Source: DASRAA01 sp963814165 (GTDB lineage Bacteria; Acidobacteriota; Terriglobia; Terriglobales; Acidobacteriaceae). Taken from it: a stretch of 64,000 bases of DNA. The stretch is taken from NCBI GenBank assembly GCA_963814165.1, contig CAWFBW010000016.1, positions 353,000 through 416,999 on the forward strand, written 5' to 3'. How positions within the stretch are numbered: the stretch's first letter is position 1; the number at the start of each line of letters is the position of its first letter. A model generated the notes under the pieces. It made no database searches. It saw only the letters and a list, made by a program, of their open reading frames with translations, and was not told the origin of the DNA. The translations under genes and the position numbers were made by a program. Below are positions 54,624 to 63,988 of the stretch, one piece after another.

Positions 54624-55424
54624 TTAATCTGGCAAAGTCACGTGCGATGCGCGATAGGCGTGCAAATAATCGCGGACCAACTCATCCTTGGACGCAAAGA
54701 ATTCCTGTCTCGAATACGGACCAACCATCTGTCCTTGTTCCATGAGTGCAATTCGGTCGCCCAGCAGCAACGCCTCCGCCACATCGTGGGTGACAAAGAC
54801 GATGGTCTTTCCCAAGTCGTGTTGCAGCTTTTGAAATTCCTGCTGGACGCCGGAGCGGGTAATAGGATCCAGCGCACCGAATGGTTCATCCATCAGCAGG
54901 ATCGGCGGCTTCGCTGCCAAGGCGCGAGCTAATCCCACGCGCTGTCGTTGTCCGCCCGAAAGTTGATCGGGATAGCGGTCCGCGAATTCTCCGCCGGGCA
55001 ATCCCACCATTCGCAGCACCTCCGCGACCCTATCGCTAATTCGGCCCTCTTCCCAATTCTCCAGGCGTGGGACCAGCGCGACATTCTGCCGGACGGTGTA
55101 ATGCGGAAACAAGCCGACATCCTGGATGGCGTATCCGATACCGCGACGCAATCGTATGAGATCCCAGTCCGACGTTGGCCTGCCTTCTACCCACACCGCG
55201 CCCGCTGAAGGAGTCAGCAAGCGGTTAATGAGTTTGAGGCACGTCGTCTTGCCCGAACCGCTGCGACCCAGCAGCATCAGGGTCTCGCACCGGCGAACCG
55301 TGAAGCTAAGGTCCTTCAGGACCAGCGCACCGGTAGGTACGCGGTACGCAACGTTGCGAAACTCAATGACGGCATCGCTGGCTTCGACTGCTCGATCGCC
55401 GCCAATCAGTTGAGGCGCAGGCAT
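54624..55424 (-). CDS. Osmoprotectant ABC transporter ATP-binding protein
   Basis: A 266-residue ATPase with Walker A GRSGSGKTT, Q-loop YAIQDVGLFPHYTV, signature LSGGQRQRVGLARAL and Walker B ILLMDEPFGALDPITR. The C-terminal CBS domains of OpuCA are absent; osmotic sensing must occur elsewhere if at all. It heads the three-gene importer operon. Confidence 0.92.
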   Translation of the reverse strand: MPAPQLIGGDRAVEASDAVIEFRNVAYRVPTGALVLKDLSFTVRRCETLMLLGRSGSGKTTCLKLINRLLTPSAGAVWVEGRPTSDWDLIRLRRGIGYAIQDVGLFPHYTVRQNVALVPRLENWEEGRISDRVAEVLRMVGLPGGEFADRYPDQLSGGQRQRVGLARALAAKPPILLMDEPFGALDPITRSGVQQEFQKLQHDLGKTIVFVTHDVAEALLLGDRIALMEQGQMVGPYSRQEFFASKDELVRDYLHAYRASHVTLPD

Positions 55425-55492
55425 TGCCGATGAATTTATCAGAATGGAGAATGGGCTGCCCAGCGTTCAACGAAACAGCAGCGAAATTCAAA

Positions 55493-55514
55493 GGGGCGCC
55501 GGTTGAGGCGCCCC
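55493..55514 (-). terminator. Intrinsic terminator of the RRM gene
   Basis: On the minus strand GGGGCGCC-TCAACC-GGCGCCCC followed by TTTGAATTT, 28 bases past the stop codon. Confidence 0.8.
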
Positions 55515-55541
55515 ACGTTCAAACGTTACTCGTGACGCGAT

Positions 55542-55904
55542 CTAACGTCTGCCGTAACCGCCACCGCCGCCGCCGGAGCGTCCGCGGTCGCGACCGCCGC
55601 CACCACCACCGCCGTAGCCGCCACGTCCGCCGCCACCACCACCGCCGCGCGGGCGGTCCGTCTTGGGACGCGCTTCGTTGATGTTGAGATTGCGCCCGCC
55701 GAGGCTGGTCCCGTTCAGGGCTTCCATGGCCTTGGTGGCCGAATCATCGTCAAGCATCTCTACGAACGCGAAACCACGCGGCTGGCCAGTGTCGCGATCG
55801 GTCACGATGCTGACCTTGTCCACGGCGCCATACGCTTCAAATAACGACCGCACCTGGTCTTCCGACGCATCGAAAGAGAGGTTGCCTACATATATATTCT
55901 TCAT
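55542..55904 (-). CDS. RRM-type RNA-binding protein with Gly/Arg-rich tail
   Basis: A 120-residue protein with one RNA-recognition motif. RNP2 is IYVGNL and RNP1 is RGFAFVEM; the domain ends near residue 83. The tail is almost entirely Gly and Arg (GGGG, RGGYGG, GRDRGRS), like cyanobacterial Rbp and plant glycine-rich proteins. It lies next to a cold-shock protein, consistent with an RNA-chaperone role at low temperature. Confidence 0.93.
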   Translation of the reverse strand: MKNIYVGNLSFDASEDQVRSLFEAYGAVDKVSIVTDRDTGQPRGFAFVEMLDDDSATKAMEALNGTSLGGRNLNINEARPKTDRPRGGGGGGGRGGYGGGGGGGRDRGRSGGGGGGYGRR

Positions 55905-56030
55905 GGTTGCCTCGCTATTACGGGGAGGCCGTTTCGCGGATCAGAGATTTGATTGCGCAGCGCGGCCGCTGGTTGGGTGAGTGGGACCACTGGACTCTGC
56001 TCGCGACGAAACCTGGGAACGGACCAAATA

Positions 56031-56057
56031 CAAAGGAGGGCAGACCTTCTGCCCCCC
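56031..56057 (-). terminator. Intrinsic terminator of the cold-shock gene
   Basis: On the minus strand GGGGGGCAGA-AGG-TCTGCCCTCC then TTTGTATTT, 12 bases after the stop. Confidence 0.85.
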
Positions 56058-56069
56058 AAAAACTGTGAA

Positions 56070-56270
56070 TTAGAGAACCTGTACGTTCTCTGCCTGCCAT
56101 CCCTTGGGACCGCGCTTCACTTCGAAGCTTACGGCCTGGCCTTCCTGCAGCGAACGGAAACCGTTCGACTGGATGGCCGAGAAGTGCACAAATACATCTT
56201 CCCCGTTTTCACGGGAGATGAAGCCAAAACCCTTGGCATCGTTAAACCACTTTACTGTTCCTTGTTCCAT
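56070..56270 (-). CDS. Cold-shock protein (CspA family)
   Basis: A 66-residue single-domain nucleic-acid chaperone. RNP1-like KGFGFISRE and RNP2-like VFVHFSAI are both present within MEQGTVKWFNDAKGFGF. The 219-base gap upstream may hold the long 5' leader usual for cold-shock mRNAs; no specific structure was assigned. Confidence 0.97.
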   Translation of the reverse strand: MEQGTVKWFNDAKGFGFISRENGEDVFVHFSAIQSNGFRSLQEGQAVSFEVKRGPKGWQAENVQVL

Positions 56271-56489
56271 TTGTATCTCAAATTCCTTCTTGTTGATGTT
56301 GCGCTGCGGGATCGGAAGGTTACTTGCAGGATCGCTCGTACTGCAGGAGGGATGGCTGCGAAACGCGCCGTTCAGACAAACGCAATTCCATTGTACACCA
56401 TAGTGGCTACGTTCTGTAATTTCCTCGTATTCAAGACGGGCAAACGTTGGGCTGAATTGCGCGCCATTCGCAGATAAGGCCGTCTTCCA

Positions 56490-58187
56490 CTACTGGTTTG
56501 CCTTCAGCATCTGCTCGGCGTGTTTCAGCGAGGTCTCGGTCAGCTTGGCGCCGCTGATCATCCGCGCCAGCTCACGCGTCTGTTCTTCCGAATCGAGTTG
56601 CCGTACCGAGGTCTTGGTTCTGCCGCCTGATTCTTTCTTCTCGATCAAGAAGTGCTGGTCAGCGAACGACGCGATCTGCGGCAGATGGGTAACGCACAAC
56701 ACCTGCTTGGTGACTGCAAGCTGCTTGAGTTTCTTGCCCACGGCCTCAGCCGCCCGTCCTCCAATTCCGGAGTCAATCTCGTCGAATACTAACGTGCGCT
56801 GCCCTCCTCCTCTTGCTGCACGCTGCCGCGCCCGTCCAGGCATACCAGCTTCGATAGTCGTCTTCAAAGCCAGCATCACCCGCGACAACTCGCCGCCCGA
56901 AGCAATCTCATCCACCGGACCGAGCGGCTCGCCCGGATTCGCCGAGATCAAGTAGTGCACAGCGTCGAAACCCTTTGCGGTCCAGTTCGCTTCTTCGTCG
57001 GCTCCGCTCACCTCCACTTTGAATTTGGCCTTCATCGCTAGTTCGTTGACTTCACTCTCGACCTGCTTCTCCAGCTTCTTCGCCGCATCGTAACGAAGCC
57101 GCGAAAGGCCGCGCGCAATGTCCAGGTATCGCTTCCCCGCCTTCGCCAGTTCGGCGCGTAACTTGCGCAGCGCCTCGTCTTTGTTCTCCATCTCGTTGAG
57201 CTTGCGTTCGAGTTCGTCACCCATCGCAATGACTTCTTCCAGCGACGGCCCGTACTTGCGCTTCAATCGATCCAGCGCCGCCAGCCGGTCTTCCACCTCG
57301 GCCAGCCGGTCCGGCGAGGCCTCGACATCTTCGGCGTAGTCGCGCAGCGTCTGCCCAATGTCTTCGACCGTGATGCGCGCCGAATCCAATTGCGCAAGTT
57401 GCTCGCGGAACTTCTCATCAATGCGCACCAGTTCTTCCAACTTCCGCGCTGCGGAACGAATCAGCGCCGCGGCTGAAACGTTGCCCTCATACAGCGCGTC
57501 ATTCGCGCCCATGGCCGCTGCCAGGATGCGCTCCGAATTGGCCAGCAGACGCTTCTCCGCTTCAAGTTTAGCGTCTTCGCCGGCATGCAGGTTCGCGCCG
57601 CTGATCTCTTTGCGCTGGAAGCTCCACAGATCGAGTAGCCGCACGCGGTCCTGCTCGTCGCGTTCCAACTCAGCAATGCGATTACGAACGGCATTCCAAC
57701 TAGCAAATGCCTCGCCAACCGGAGCGAGATCCGACCCCGCGAAACTGTCGAGAAGTTCCAATCGCGAAGCCGCGTCGAACGCAAGCACTGCTTCGTTCTG
57801 TGCGTGAATCACCGCTAAGTGAGGAGCTAGCTGGCGCAGCACCGCAACCGTCGCTGGCTGATTGTTCACGAAGACCCTGCCCTTGCCGCCGACGGATATC
57901 TCCCGCCGAAGGATCAGCTGCGCCTCGTCGCTGTCGATTCCGTTTTCTTCCAACACGGCATCGAGGGCCTTCGATTGTGAGTCAAACACCGCCGCCACAA
58001 CGGCCTTATCAGTGCCATGACGCACAGCGTCTGCTGAAGCCTTGTCACCCAGCAGGAGTGCCAATGCATCAATGAGGATGGATTTTCCAGCGCCGGTTTC
58101 GCCGGTCAGCAGGTTCAGCCCACCAGCGAACTCCACCACGACATTGTCGATGACCGCGTAGTTTTCTACCCGCAATTCCAGTAGCAC
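56490..58187 (-). CDS. recN: DNA repair protein RecN
   Basis: SMC-like ATPase for double-strand-break repair. The N-terminal head has LLTGETGAGKSILIDAL; long coiled coils run through the middle; the C-terminal head has SGGELSRVMLALK and LVFDEIDSGIGGRAAEAV. A GTG at 58187 gives 565 residues, matching the family; the much longer open frame upstream is not conserved. Confidence 0.95.
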   Translation of the reverse strand: MLLELRVENYAVIDNVVVEFAGGLNLLTGETGAGKSILIDALALLLGDKASADAVRHGTDKAVVAAVFDSQSKALDAVLEENGIDSDEAQLILRREISVGGKGRVFVNNQPATVAVLRQLAPHLAVIHAQNEAVLAFDAASRLELLDSFAGSDLAPVGEAFASWNAVRNRIAELERDEQDRVRLLDLWSFQRKEISGANLHAGEDAKLEAEKRLLANSERILAAAMGANDALYEGNVSAAALIRSAARKLEELVRIDEKFREQLAQLDSARITVEDIGQTLRDYAEDVEASPDRLAEVEDRLAALDRLKRKYGPSLEEVIAMGDELERKLNEMENKDEALRKLRAELAKAGKRYLDIARGLSRLRYDAAKKLEKQVESEVNELAMKAKFKVEVSGADEEANWTAKGFDAVHYLISANPGEPLGPVDEIASGGELSRVMLALKTTIEAGMPGRARQRAARGGGQRTLVFDEIDSGIGGRAAEAVGKKLKQLAVTKQVLCVTHLPQIASFADQHFLIEKKESGGRTKTSVRQLDSEEQTRELARMISGAKLTETSLKHAEQMLKANQ

Positions 58188-58381
58188 AATGAGTTCTCGA
58201 CTCGCGGAAGTAAACCGAAGTTTAGCAGGAACAGAATGAACCGTCGCGAGCCCGGCACACGCATGAATGACGCGATCGAATTCGCCGCCGTTACTCACAA
58301 GGAACCCCGCGCACCAAAGTGGGTCCCACCGCGTCAAACACCTATAATGGCAGCAAGTGAACACGAGGCAGATACCTATCA

Positions 58382-59093
58382 ATGAACCTCTATTTGTACG
58401 TTCCTCGCCGCCGCGATCGGCGGTGAAATCTCGGGTCTAATCGAGTCCAGCGGACTCGTCGCCAAGACTGTCCTGATCATCCTGCTGGCGTTCAGTGTCA
58501 TGTCCTGGGCAATCATTTTCAGCAAGTGGGGCACGTTTCGCCGCGCGCGCGCCCAAAGTAACCGCTTCATGCGGATGTTTCGTAAGTCCGAGCGCCTGCA
58601 AGACGTCGCCGCCGTAGCTGAACAGTTCAAACCTAGCCCTTTGATCGGAGTTTTTAACGGCGCGTATAACGAGCTTCGCAAGCAAGCACCGAACGTTCGC
58701 ATCGGCGGATTGCAGCGGTCCATACAAATTGCCTCGTCCGAAGAATTAACGCATCTGGAGAGCCGCCTGCCGTGGTTAGCGACCACGGGCGCCGTAACGC
58801 CGTTCATCGGTCTCTTCGGAACGGTGTGGGGCATCATCGACGCGTTCCACGGCCTCGGGACCGCGGGCGCCGCCACGCTCCGCGCCGTCGCACCCGGTAT
58901 TTCCGAAGCTTTGATCACCACGGCTGCAGGCCTCTTTGCCGCGATTCCCGCCGTCATCGCCTACAACATGTTCACCCAGCACATCCGCGAGTTCGGCGCT
59001 CGTATGGACGACTTCGGCCTCGAACTCATCAACGAAGTGGAACGCGCACAGACCAAGACCGGGCGCGGCGTTCCCGAGAACGTGGGGCGCTGA
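58382..59093 (+). CDS. tolQ: TolQ/ExbB-type proton channel subunit, with a frame break at the start
   Basis: Inner-membrane motor protein of the Tol-Pal system. From ATG 58382 the frame reads MNLYLY and then must shift near 58400 to give FLAAAIGGEISGLIESSGLVAKTVLIILLAFSVM, the first helix. Helices two and three carry LPWLATTGAVTPFIGLFGTVWGIIDAF and ITTAAGLFAAIPAVIAYN. Without the shift the first start would be ATG 58500, cutting helix one. Its stop overlaps the tolR ATG. Confidence 0.9.
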
Positions 59094-59521
59094 TGGCCTT
59101 CACCAACACTCAGGGCCGCACCCAAAGCTCGCTCGCCGACATCAACGTCACTCCGTTGGTGGACGTCGTGTTGGTGCTGCTGATCATCTTCATGGTGACC
59201 GCTCCGGTATTGCAGTCGGGCATCGAAGTCGAAGTGCCGCACACAAAGACGGTGAAGGAAATCACCGAAGAACGGCTGGTCATCACCATTGATCGCCAGC
59301 AGAAAGTATTTCTCAATAACGACCCAATCAACATCAACCAGATTGGTGCGAAGCTCCATCAGAAAATTCGCGATCCCCAAGGCCAGTCCGTCTTTGTGCG
59401 CGCCGATCAGGATGTTCCGTTCGGCGCATTCGCAACCGTGATGGACGCCGTGAAGCAGGCTGGCATTACAAATGTAAGCATCGTCACTCAACCGCTGGAG
59501 AAGAATGGCAGCCAACGCTGA
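59093..59521 (+). CDS. tolR: TolR/ExbD-type biopolymer transport protein
   Basis: A 142-residue protein with a single helix (LVDVVLVLLIIFMVTAPVLQ) preceded by SLADINVTPLVD, in which the aspartate is the proton-carrying residue. The periplasmic domain follows. The ATG overlaps the tolQ stop, and its end overlaps the next gene by 17 bases. Confidence 0.95.
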   Translation: MAFTNTQGRTQSSLADINVTPLVDVVLVLLIIFMVTAPVLQSGIEVEVPHTKTVKEITEERLVITIDRQQKVFLNNDPININQIGAKLHQKIRDPQGQSVFVRADQDVPFGAFATVMDAVKQAGITNVSIVTQPLEKNGSQR

Positions 59522-60300
59522 CATCTTTCCCGAAGAGCACTCGTCGGGCCTTTCGTGGATCGGCTCAGCCGTGCTGCACGCTGCCCTGTTCGCGCTCGCC
59601 CTTTTCGGCTATCTGCTTCCCAGCGGTCGCGGCGAGAACTGGGGCGGAACGGAAGGCGGAGGCGGCGCGATGAGCGCGACGTTGGTCAACAGCATTCCTC
59701 TGCCCAACGCGCAGCCCGAGGCGCAAAACGTCCTCGCCAACGAATCGAAGGGTCTGTCCCAATCGCAGCCCAAAGAGACTCCGAAGGAAGAGCCCAAGGC
59801 GATCCCGATTCCAGCCAAGGACGCCAAGCTCAAGGGGCAGCGCGAATCCGCTGCGGCGAAGAAGGAGCCGCCCGAAACAGGTGGCGAAAGCCGAACCGGA
59901 AAACGAGGTTCCTTACGGCCAGGGCGGGCCCGTCAGCGGCCCTTACGGCGCGTTCACTTCTGGCGCAACCAAGGGCGGATTCGGTTTCCAGGGCGGTCAA
60001 GGCGACTTCGGCAGTCGTTTCGCCTACTACGTGGACATCGTGCGCCGCAAAGTTTCGGAAAATTGGCTGAAGTACGAAGTCGATCCGAGTATCACCGATG
60101 CCCGGCGCGTCTATATCGATTTCGACATCAATCGTTCCGGGCAACCCACGAACGTTCGCATTGCCCAGTCGAGTGGAATTCCGTCGCTCGACCAATCGGC
60201 GGTGCGTGCCCTGCAACGGATCGATACGTTCGGGCCTCTGCCTTCGGGCTACTCGGGCAACTACGTCTCGGTGGAATTCTGGTTTGACTATCGCCGCTGA
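59505..60300 (+). CDS. TolA/TonB-like energy transducer, with one frame break
   Basis: An N-terminal anchor (WIGSAVLHAALFALALFGYLL) is followed by a Pro/Lys/Glu-rich spacer. The frame breaks near 59870; removing one C from GCCGCCCG continues as PKQVAKAEPENEVPYG. It ends in a TonB C-terminal domain (VDIVRRKVSENWLKYEVDP...VYIDFDINRSGQPTNV...YVSVEFWFDYRR). Position between tolR and tolB makes TolA the functional counterpart. Confidence 0.85.
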
Positions 60301-60372
60301 AGCAACGCCAGTAGTAGTGCGGCGACCACGGCAACGCGCAAAACATCGCAGAAAGACTATTCTGGATAGGGA

Positions 60373-61705
60373 ATGAAACGATTCGCGACCACATTTTTCT
60401 CAGCAATTCTTCTCTGCGCAATTTGTACTCAATTGTCTGCACAGGACTGGATCCGCACCGGCACCGGTCTGGGTGTCGAAAAGATCCGTCTCGCGGTCCC
60501 CGACTTCAAGGCAGCTAACGATGCCGACAGCAAGCGACTGACCACGGCGTTTAGCGTCACTCTTTGGAACGACCTGCAGGCCGCGGGCATTTTTGACATG
60601 GTGTCGCCCAGCTTCTATCCGCTGGCGCAGCCCGGCACGCCTCAGGACGTAAACCTCCCGCAGTGGGGCGACCCGCCGCCCAACGCCAACATGCTCGCCT
60701 TTGGCAACGTCGGAGTGCAGAGTGGGTCGCTAAACGTCCAAGGCTGGTTGTTCGACGTGAAGAATCCCCAGTCGCCCCAGGTGCTGGGAAAGCAGTACCG
60801 CGAATCGCCCACCGACGAGAACGCCCGAACTCATCGCCCACCGCTTTGCCGATGAAATCATCTTCCGCCTGGGCGGAGGCATCCAGGGCATTGCTGAATC
60901 CAAGATCTTTTTCGTCAGTGCTCGCGGCGGCGTCAAGGAAATCTGGCAGATGGACTACGACGGCGCCAACCAGAAGCAACTCACGCATGGCTCCACCATG
61001 TCGCTTTCACCCCACGTTTCGCCCGATGGTTCGCGCGTCGCCTTCTCCGGCGTATCTAACGCAGAGTGGCAGATCCTGATGTACTCGCTGGAATTGAACC
61101 GCCAGGTAACTTTCCCACGCTATCAGGGGGCAAACCTCTCGCCCGCATGGTCTTCCGACGGCAAGCTTCTGGCATTTTCCTCGTCCCGCTCAGGAGACGC
61201 CGAGATCTACACCGTCGACGTCGCTGGCGGAGACCTGCATCGCCTCACGAACAGTAAAGGCCCCGACGTTTCGCCCACATGGAACCCAAAGACCAACGCG
61301 CAAATCGCCTGGGTCAGCGGGCGCACCGGCCTGCCTCAGATTTACGCCATGGCCTCGGATGGCACCAACGTCGTCCGCCTGACTGACCAGGGTTACGCGG
61401 TTTCGCCGTCGTGGTCGCCGAACGGACAATTCCTGGCTTTCGCCTGGATTCGCAATTACGGCCCCGGCGCGCCCGGAGCCAGCGACATCTACGTGATGGA
61501 CGTGGCCAGCAAGCAGTGGGTACAACTTACGCACGACGGCGGACGTAATGACTTTCCCTCATGGTCGCCCGACGGCCGGCATATCGTGTTTCAGTCGAAT
61601 CGTAGTGGCCGCACGCAGATTTGGAGCATGCTGGCCGACGGCACACAGGTGCGCCAGTTGACCAATACCGGCGAAAATACACAACCGAACTGGAGTTTTA
61701 AGTAG
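60373..61705 (+). CDS. tolB: Tol-Pal system beta-propeller protein TolB, with one frame break
   Basis: Periplasmic protein that binds Pal. A signal peptide (ending near QLSAQ) precedes an N-terminal domain (IRLAVPDFKAANDADSK...FDMVSPSFYP). The frame breaks at about 60825, where an extra A in CGAACTC seems present, then resumes LIAHRFADEIIFRLGGG and runs into six propeller repeats with the motif SPDG (HVSPDGSRVAFSG, PAWSSDGKLLAFSSSR, PSWSPDGRHIVFQS). Good ATG at 60373. Confidence 0.92.
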
Positions 61706-61793
61706 GATACTTTCTACATACCGATCGGGCGGCAGGAGCACCTTCCGCCTTCCGCATGAACTGCTGCGAGTGCTCTCGCGATGGGAGAATGAA

Positions 61794-62540
61794 TTGAAAT
61801 TGCGTAGGATTCAGTGGATCAAGGTCGTCTCAGCTCTCGTACTTCTGCTGGCTGTTGCCGCGTGCAACAAGAAGAAGCCGACTCCACCCACCCCGATTCC
61901 GCCACCATCGGCGCCCGCGCCTAAGGCATCGTTGACTGCAACGCCCAACACCATCGCGCCTGGCCAGGCTGCCCTTCTTTCGTGGTCGACTGACTTCGCC
62001 ACTGAGATCACAATTGACGGCATTGGCAAAGTCGATCCCAGCGGCGCGACCAAGGTCACGCCCAGTGAGTCCACCACCTACCACTTGGTGGCCAGGAACG
62101 ACACCGGTACCGCCGAAGCGACAGCCCGCATCACGGTGACATCTGCCGCGACCGCGCCGCCCGCAGCGAGTTCAACCTCCGACAATAGCAACTCGAGCCT
62201 GTTCTCGCAGAATATGAAAGACATATTCTTCGCCTACGACAGCTATGAGATCACGCCGCAGTCTGAGGCGGTCATCAATTCGGATGCGAAGTTCTTGCAA
62301 CAGCACTCGGGTATGACCTTCATGATCGAGGGACACTGCGACGAACGCGGATCCATCGAGTACAACCTGACGTTGGGCGAGTATCGTGCCAATGCAGCCA
62401 AGCAGGCTTTGGTCCAGCAGGGAGTCTCGGCGACACGCATCCGTACGATTAGTTACGGCAAGGAAAAGCCGTTCTGCAGCGAGAGCACCGAAGCGTGCTG
62501 GCAACAGAACCGACGCGCCCACTTCGTGTATTCGAAGTAA
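61794..62540 (+). CDS. pal: Peptidoglycan-associated lipoprotein Pal with an Ig-like insert
   Basis: Outer-membrane lipoprotein with an OmpA-type peptidoglycan-binding domain. GGAG at a six-base spacing supports TTG at 61794, giving MKLRRIQWIKVVSALVLLLAVAAC with a lipobox cysteine. After a proline-rich stretch, about 75 residues (LTATPNTIAPGQAALLSWS...YHLVARNDTGTAEATARI) form an Ig-like domain not found in E. coli Pal. The OmpA domain reads IFFAYDSYEITPQSE and GHCDERGSIEYNLTLGEYRA. Last gene of the Tol-Pal operon. Confidence 0.93.
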   Translation: MKLRRIQWIKVVSALVLLLAVAACNKKKPTPPTPIPPPSAPAPKASLTATPNTIAPGQAALLSWSTDFATEITIDGIGKVDPSGATKVTPSESTTYHLVARNDTGTAEATARITVTSAATAPPAASSTSDNSNSSLFSQNMKDIFFAYDSYEITPQSEAVINSDAKFLQQHSGMTFMIEGHCDERGSIEYNLTLGEYRANAAKQALVQQGVSATRIRTISYGKEKPFCSESTEACWQQNRRAHFVYSK

Positions 62541-62591
62541 GGGCACTTCGCCGGTGAGGCCAGTCGCGTAGCGGCAGCACTGGATGTCCAG

Positions 62592-62647
62592 CCGGGCACA
62601 TTCTTTACATTGCAGACCGGGGACATGCTTTACACTTTCGTCCGTTC
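62592..62647 (+). repeat. Left terminal inverted repeat of the IS
   Basis: Begins CCGGGCACATTCTTTACA, then a second motif CCGGGGACATGCTTTACA, and ends GTCCGTTC. The transposase stop codon lies inside it. Confidence 0.85.
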
Positions 62648-63910
62648 TGGTTGTCCTTCATTCCCTTCGTAGTAGTCGTGCGGAGGGAATGTGGGAATCT
62701 CGCTGTTTGAGATTTCCACATTTCCTCCGCAGTTTTTTCGCCGCTCGCGTTTTGCACTCGGCAGGCGCTCCATCCGCAGCTGATGGCTATCAAAGCGCGC
62801 CAGCGGAGTGCTCCCGAAGTACACCTCGTAATGACGTTCATCGACCGGCAGCAACCCTACCCGCTCGCCCGTCAGTACATCACTTAAGAACACGCTCACA
62901 TGTTTCCACGAGATGTGCCCGGTGCAGTCCACCCGCCGCACCAACAGCGCGCTGTCGTACTCCGGCTCCCGCACTCGCGCCGGATACTCCCGCAGCGACG
63001 GCACGTACACCGCGGCCGGCGTCTGCATGCCCAACGCCTCGTGCGGCCGCTGCTGGTTGTACTCTTGCCGGAAGCGGTCGAAGCTGCGCTGCTGCGCCCG
63101 CCGGTTGGCCGCGGCCGGCGACGCCGTCTCCGCCTTCAGCGTGCGATGCATGCGCTCGTGCCGCCCGTTCTGCTCCGGATGTCCCGCCTCGATCCGCTCC
63201 GGCACAATCCCCAGCTTCAGGCACCACACCGCCAGCCGCGACAGCCCGGCGATCGCCCGCGAGGCGAATGGCGGCCCGTTGTCGGTGCGCATCGCCCAAG
63301 GCATTCCGCATTCGCGAAACGCCGCTTCGAAGATCGCCTGCACCCGCGCCGTGTCCGTCATCTCCACCGCCTGACAGCGGATCAGGTAACGGCTGTGCGC
63401 GTCCGTGATGGTCAGCGGATCGATACGCTCGCCATCCTGAGTCCGAAACCAGCCTTTAAAATCGGCGCACCAGACGCGGTTGGGCTCCGTCGCTGCCGCC
63501 AGCGGCTCGCTATACGGCGCCACCTTGCGCCGTTTTTTGCGATGCCGCGTCAGACCTTCCCGGTCCAGCAGCGCTCCTATCGTGCTCGCCGCCGGCCACT
63601 CCACTTGCGGACACTCCCGCTCCAGCACCCACTTCAGCTTGCGCGGTCCCCAAGTCATGTGCTCCCGCCGCAGCTCCAGCACCGCCTCCTCAATCTCCGC
63701 CGCCGTCTGGTTGGGATGCCGCAGCGCCGCCCGACTCCGCTCTTGCAGTCCCGTCTCGCCCTGCTCCTGGAAGCGCCGCAACACCGCATACCCGGTCGGC
63801 CGCGAGATCCCGTACATACCGCACAACTCCCTCATCGTCCTCTCTCCTGACGCATACTCCGCCAGAAACTGTTTGCGTTTCTCCACCACTCCGCTCACTT
63901 TCCAAGGCAT
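62630..63910 (-). CDS. IS481-family DDE transposase
   Basis: A 426-residue transposase. An N-terminal helix-turn-helix (RTMRELCGMYGISRPTGYAVLRRF) precedes the rve-type DDE core: Asp in CADFKGWF, Asp in RTDNGPPFAS and Glu in HPEQNGRHERMHRTLK. The C-terminal extension (about residues 310-426) is longer than in many relatives. The frame is intact from ATG 63910 to a stop inside the left inverted repeat, so the element may still be active. Confidence 0.92.
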   Translation of the reverse strand: MPWKVSGVVEKRKQFLAEYASGERTMRELCGMYGISRPTGYAVLRRFQEQGETGLQERSRAALRHPNQTAAEIEEAVLELRREHMTWGPRKLKWVLERECPQVEWPAASTIGALLDREGLTRHRKKRRKVAPYSEPLAAATEPNRVWCADFKGWFRTQDGERIDPLTITDAHSRYLIRCQAVEMTDTARVQAIFEAAFRECGMPWAMRTDNGPPFASRAIAGLSRLAVWCLKLGIVPERIEAGHPEQNGRHERMHRTLKAETASPAAANRRAQQRSFDRFRQEYNQQRPHEALGMQTPAAVYVPSLREYPARVREPEYDSALLVRRVDCTGHISWKHVSVFLSDVLTGERVGLLPVDERHYEVYFGSTPLARFDSHQLRMERLPSAKRERRKNCGGNVEISNSEIPTFPPHDYYEGNEGQPERTKV

Positions 63911-63932
63911 GCCTTGTTCTACACGCCTTCGT

Positions 63933-63988
63933 GAACGGACCCAGGTGTAAACTATGTCCCCGGTCTGATCTGTAAAGTATCTGCCCGG
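63933..63988 (-). repeat. Right terminal inverted repeat of the IS
   Basis: Reverse complement reads CCGGGCAGATACTTTACA, then CCGGGGACATAGTTTACA and GTCCGTTC, matching the left end over 56 bases with a few differences. Confidence 0.85.

Noticed and set aside
55542..55700. Gly-codon-rich stretch as a simple-sequence repeat of interest
   Set aside because: It is explained by the Gly/Arg-rich tail of the RRM protein.
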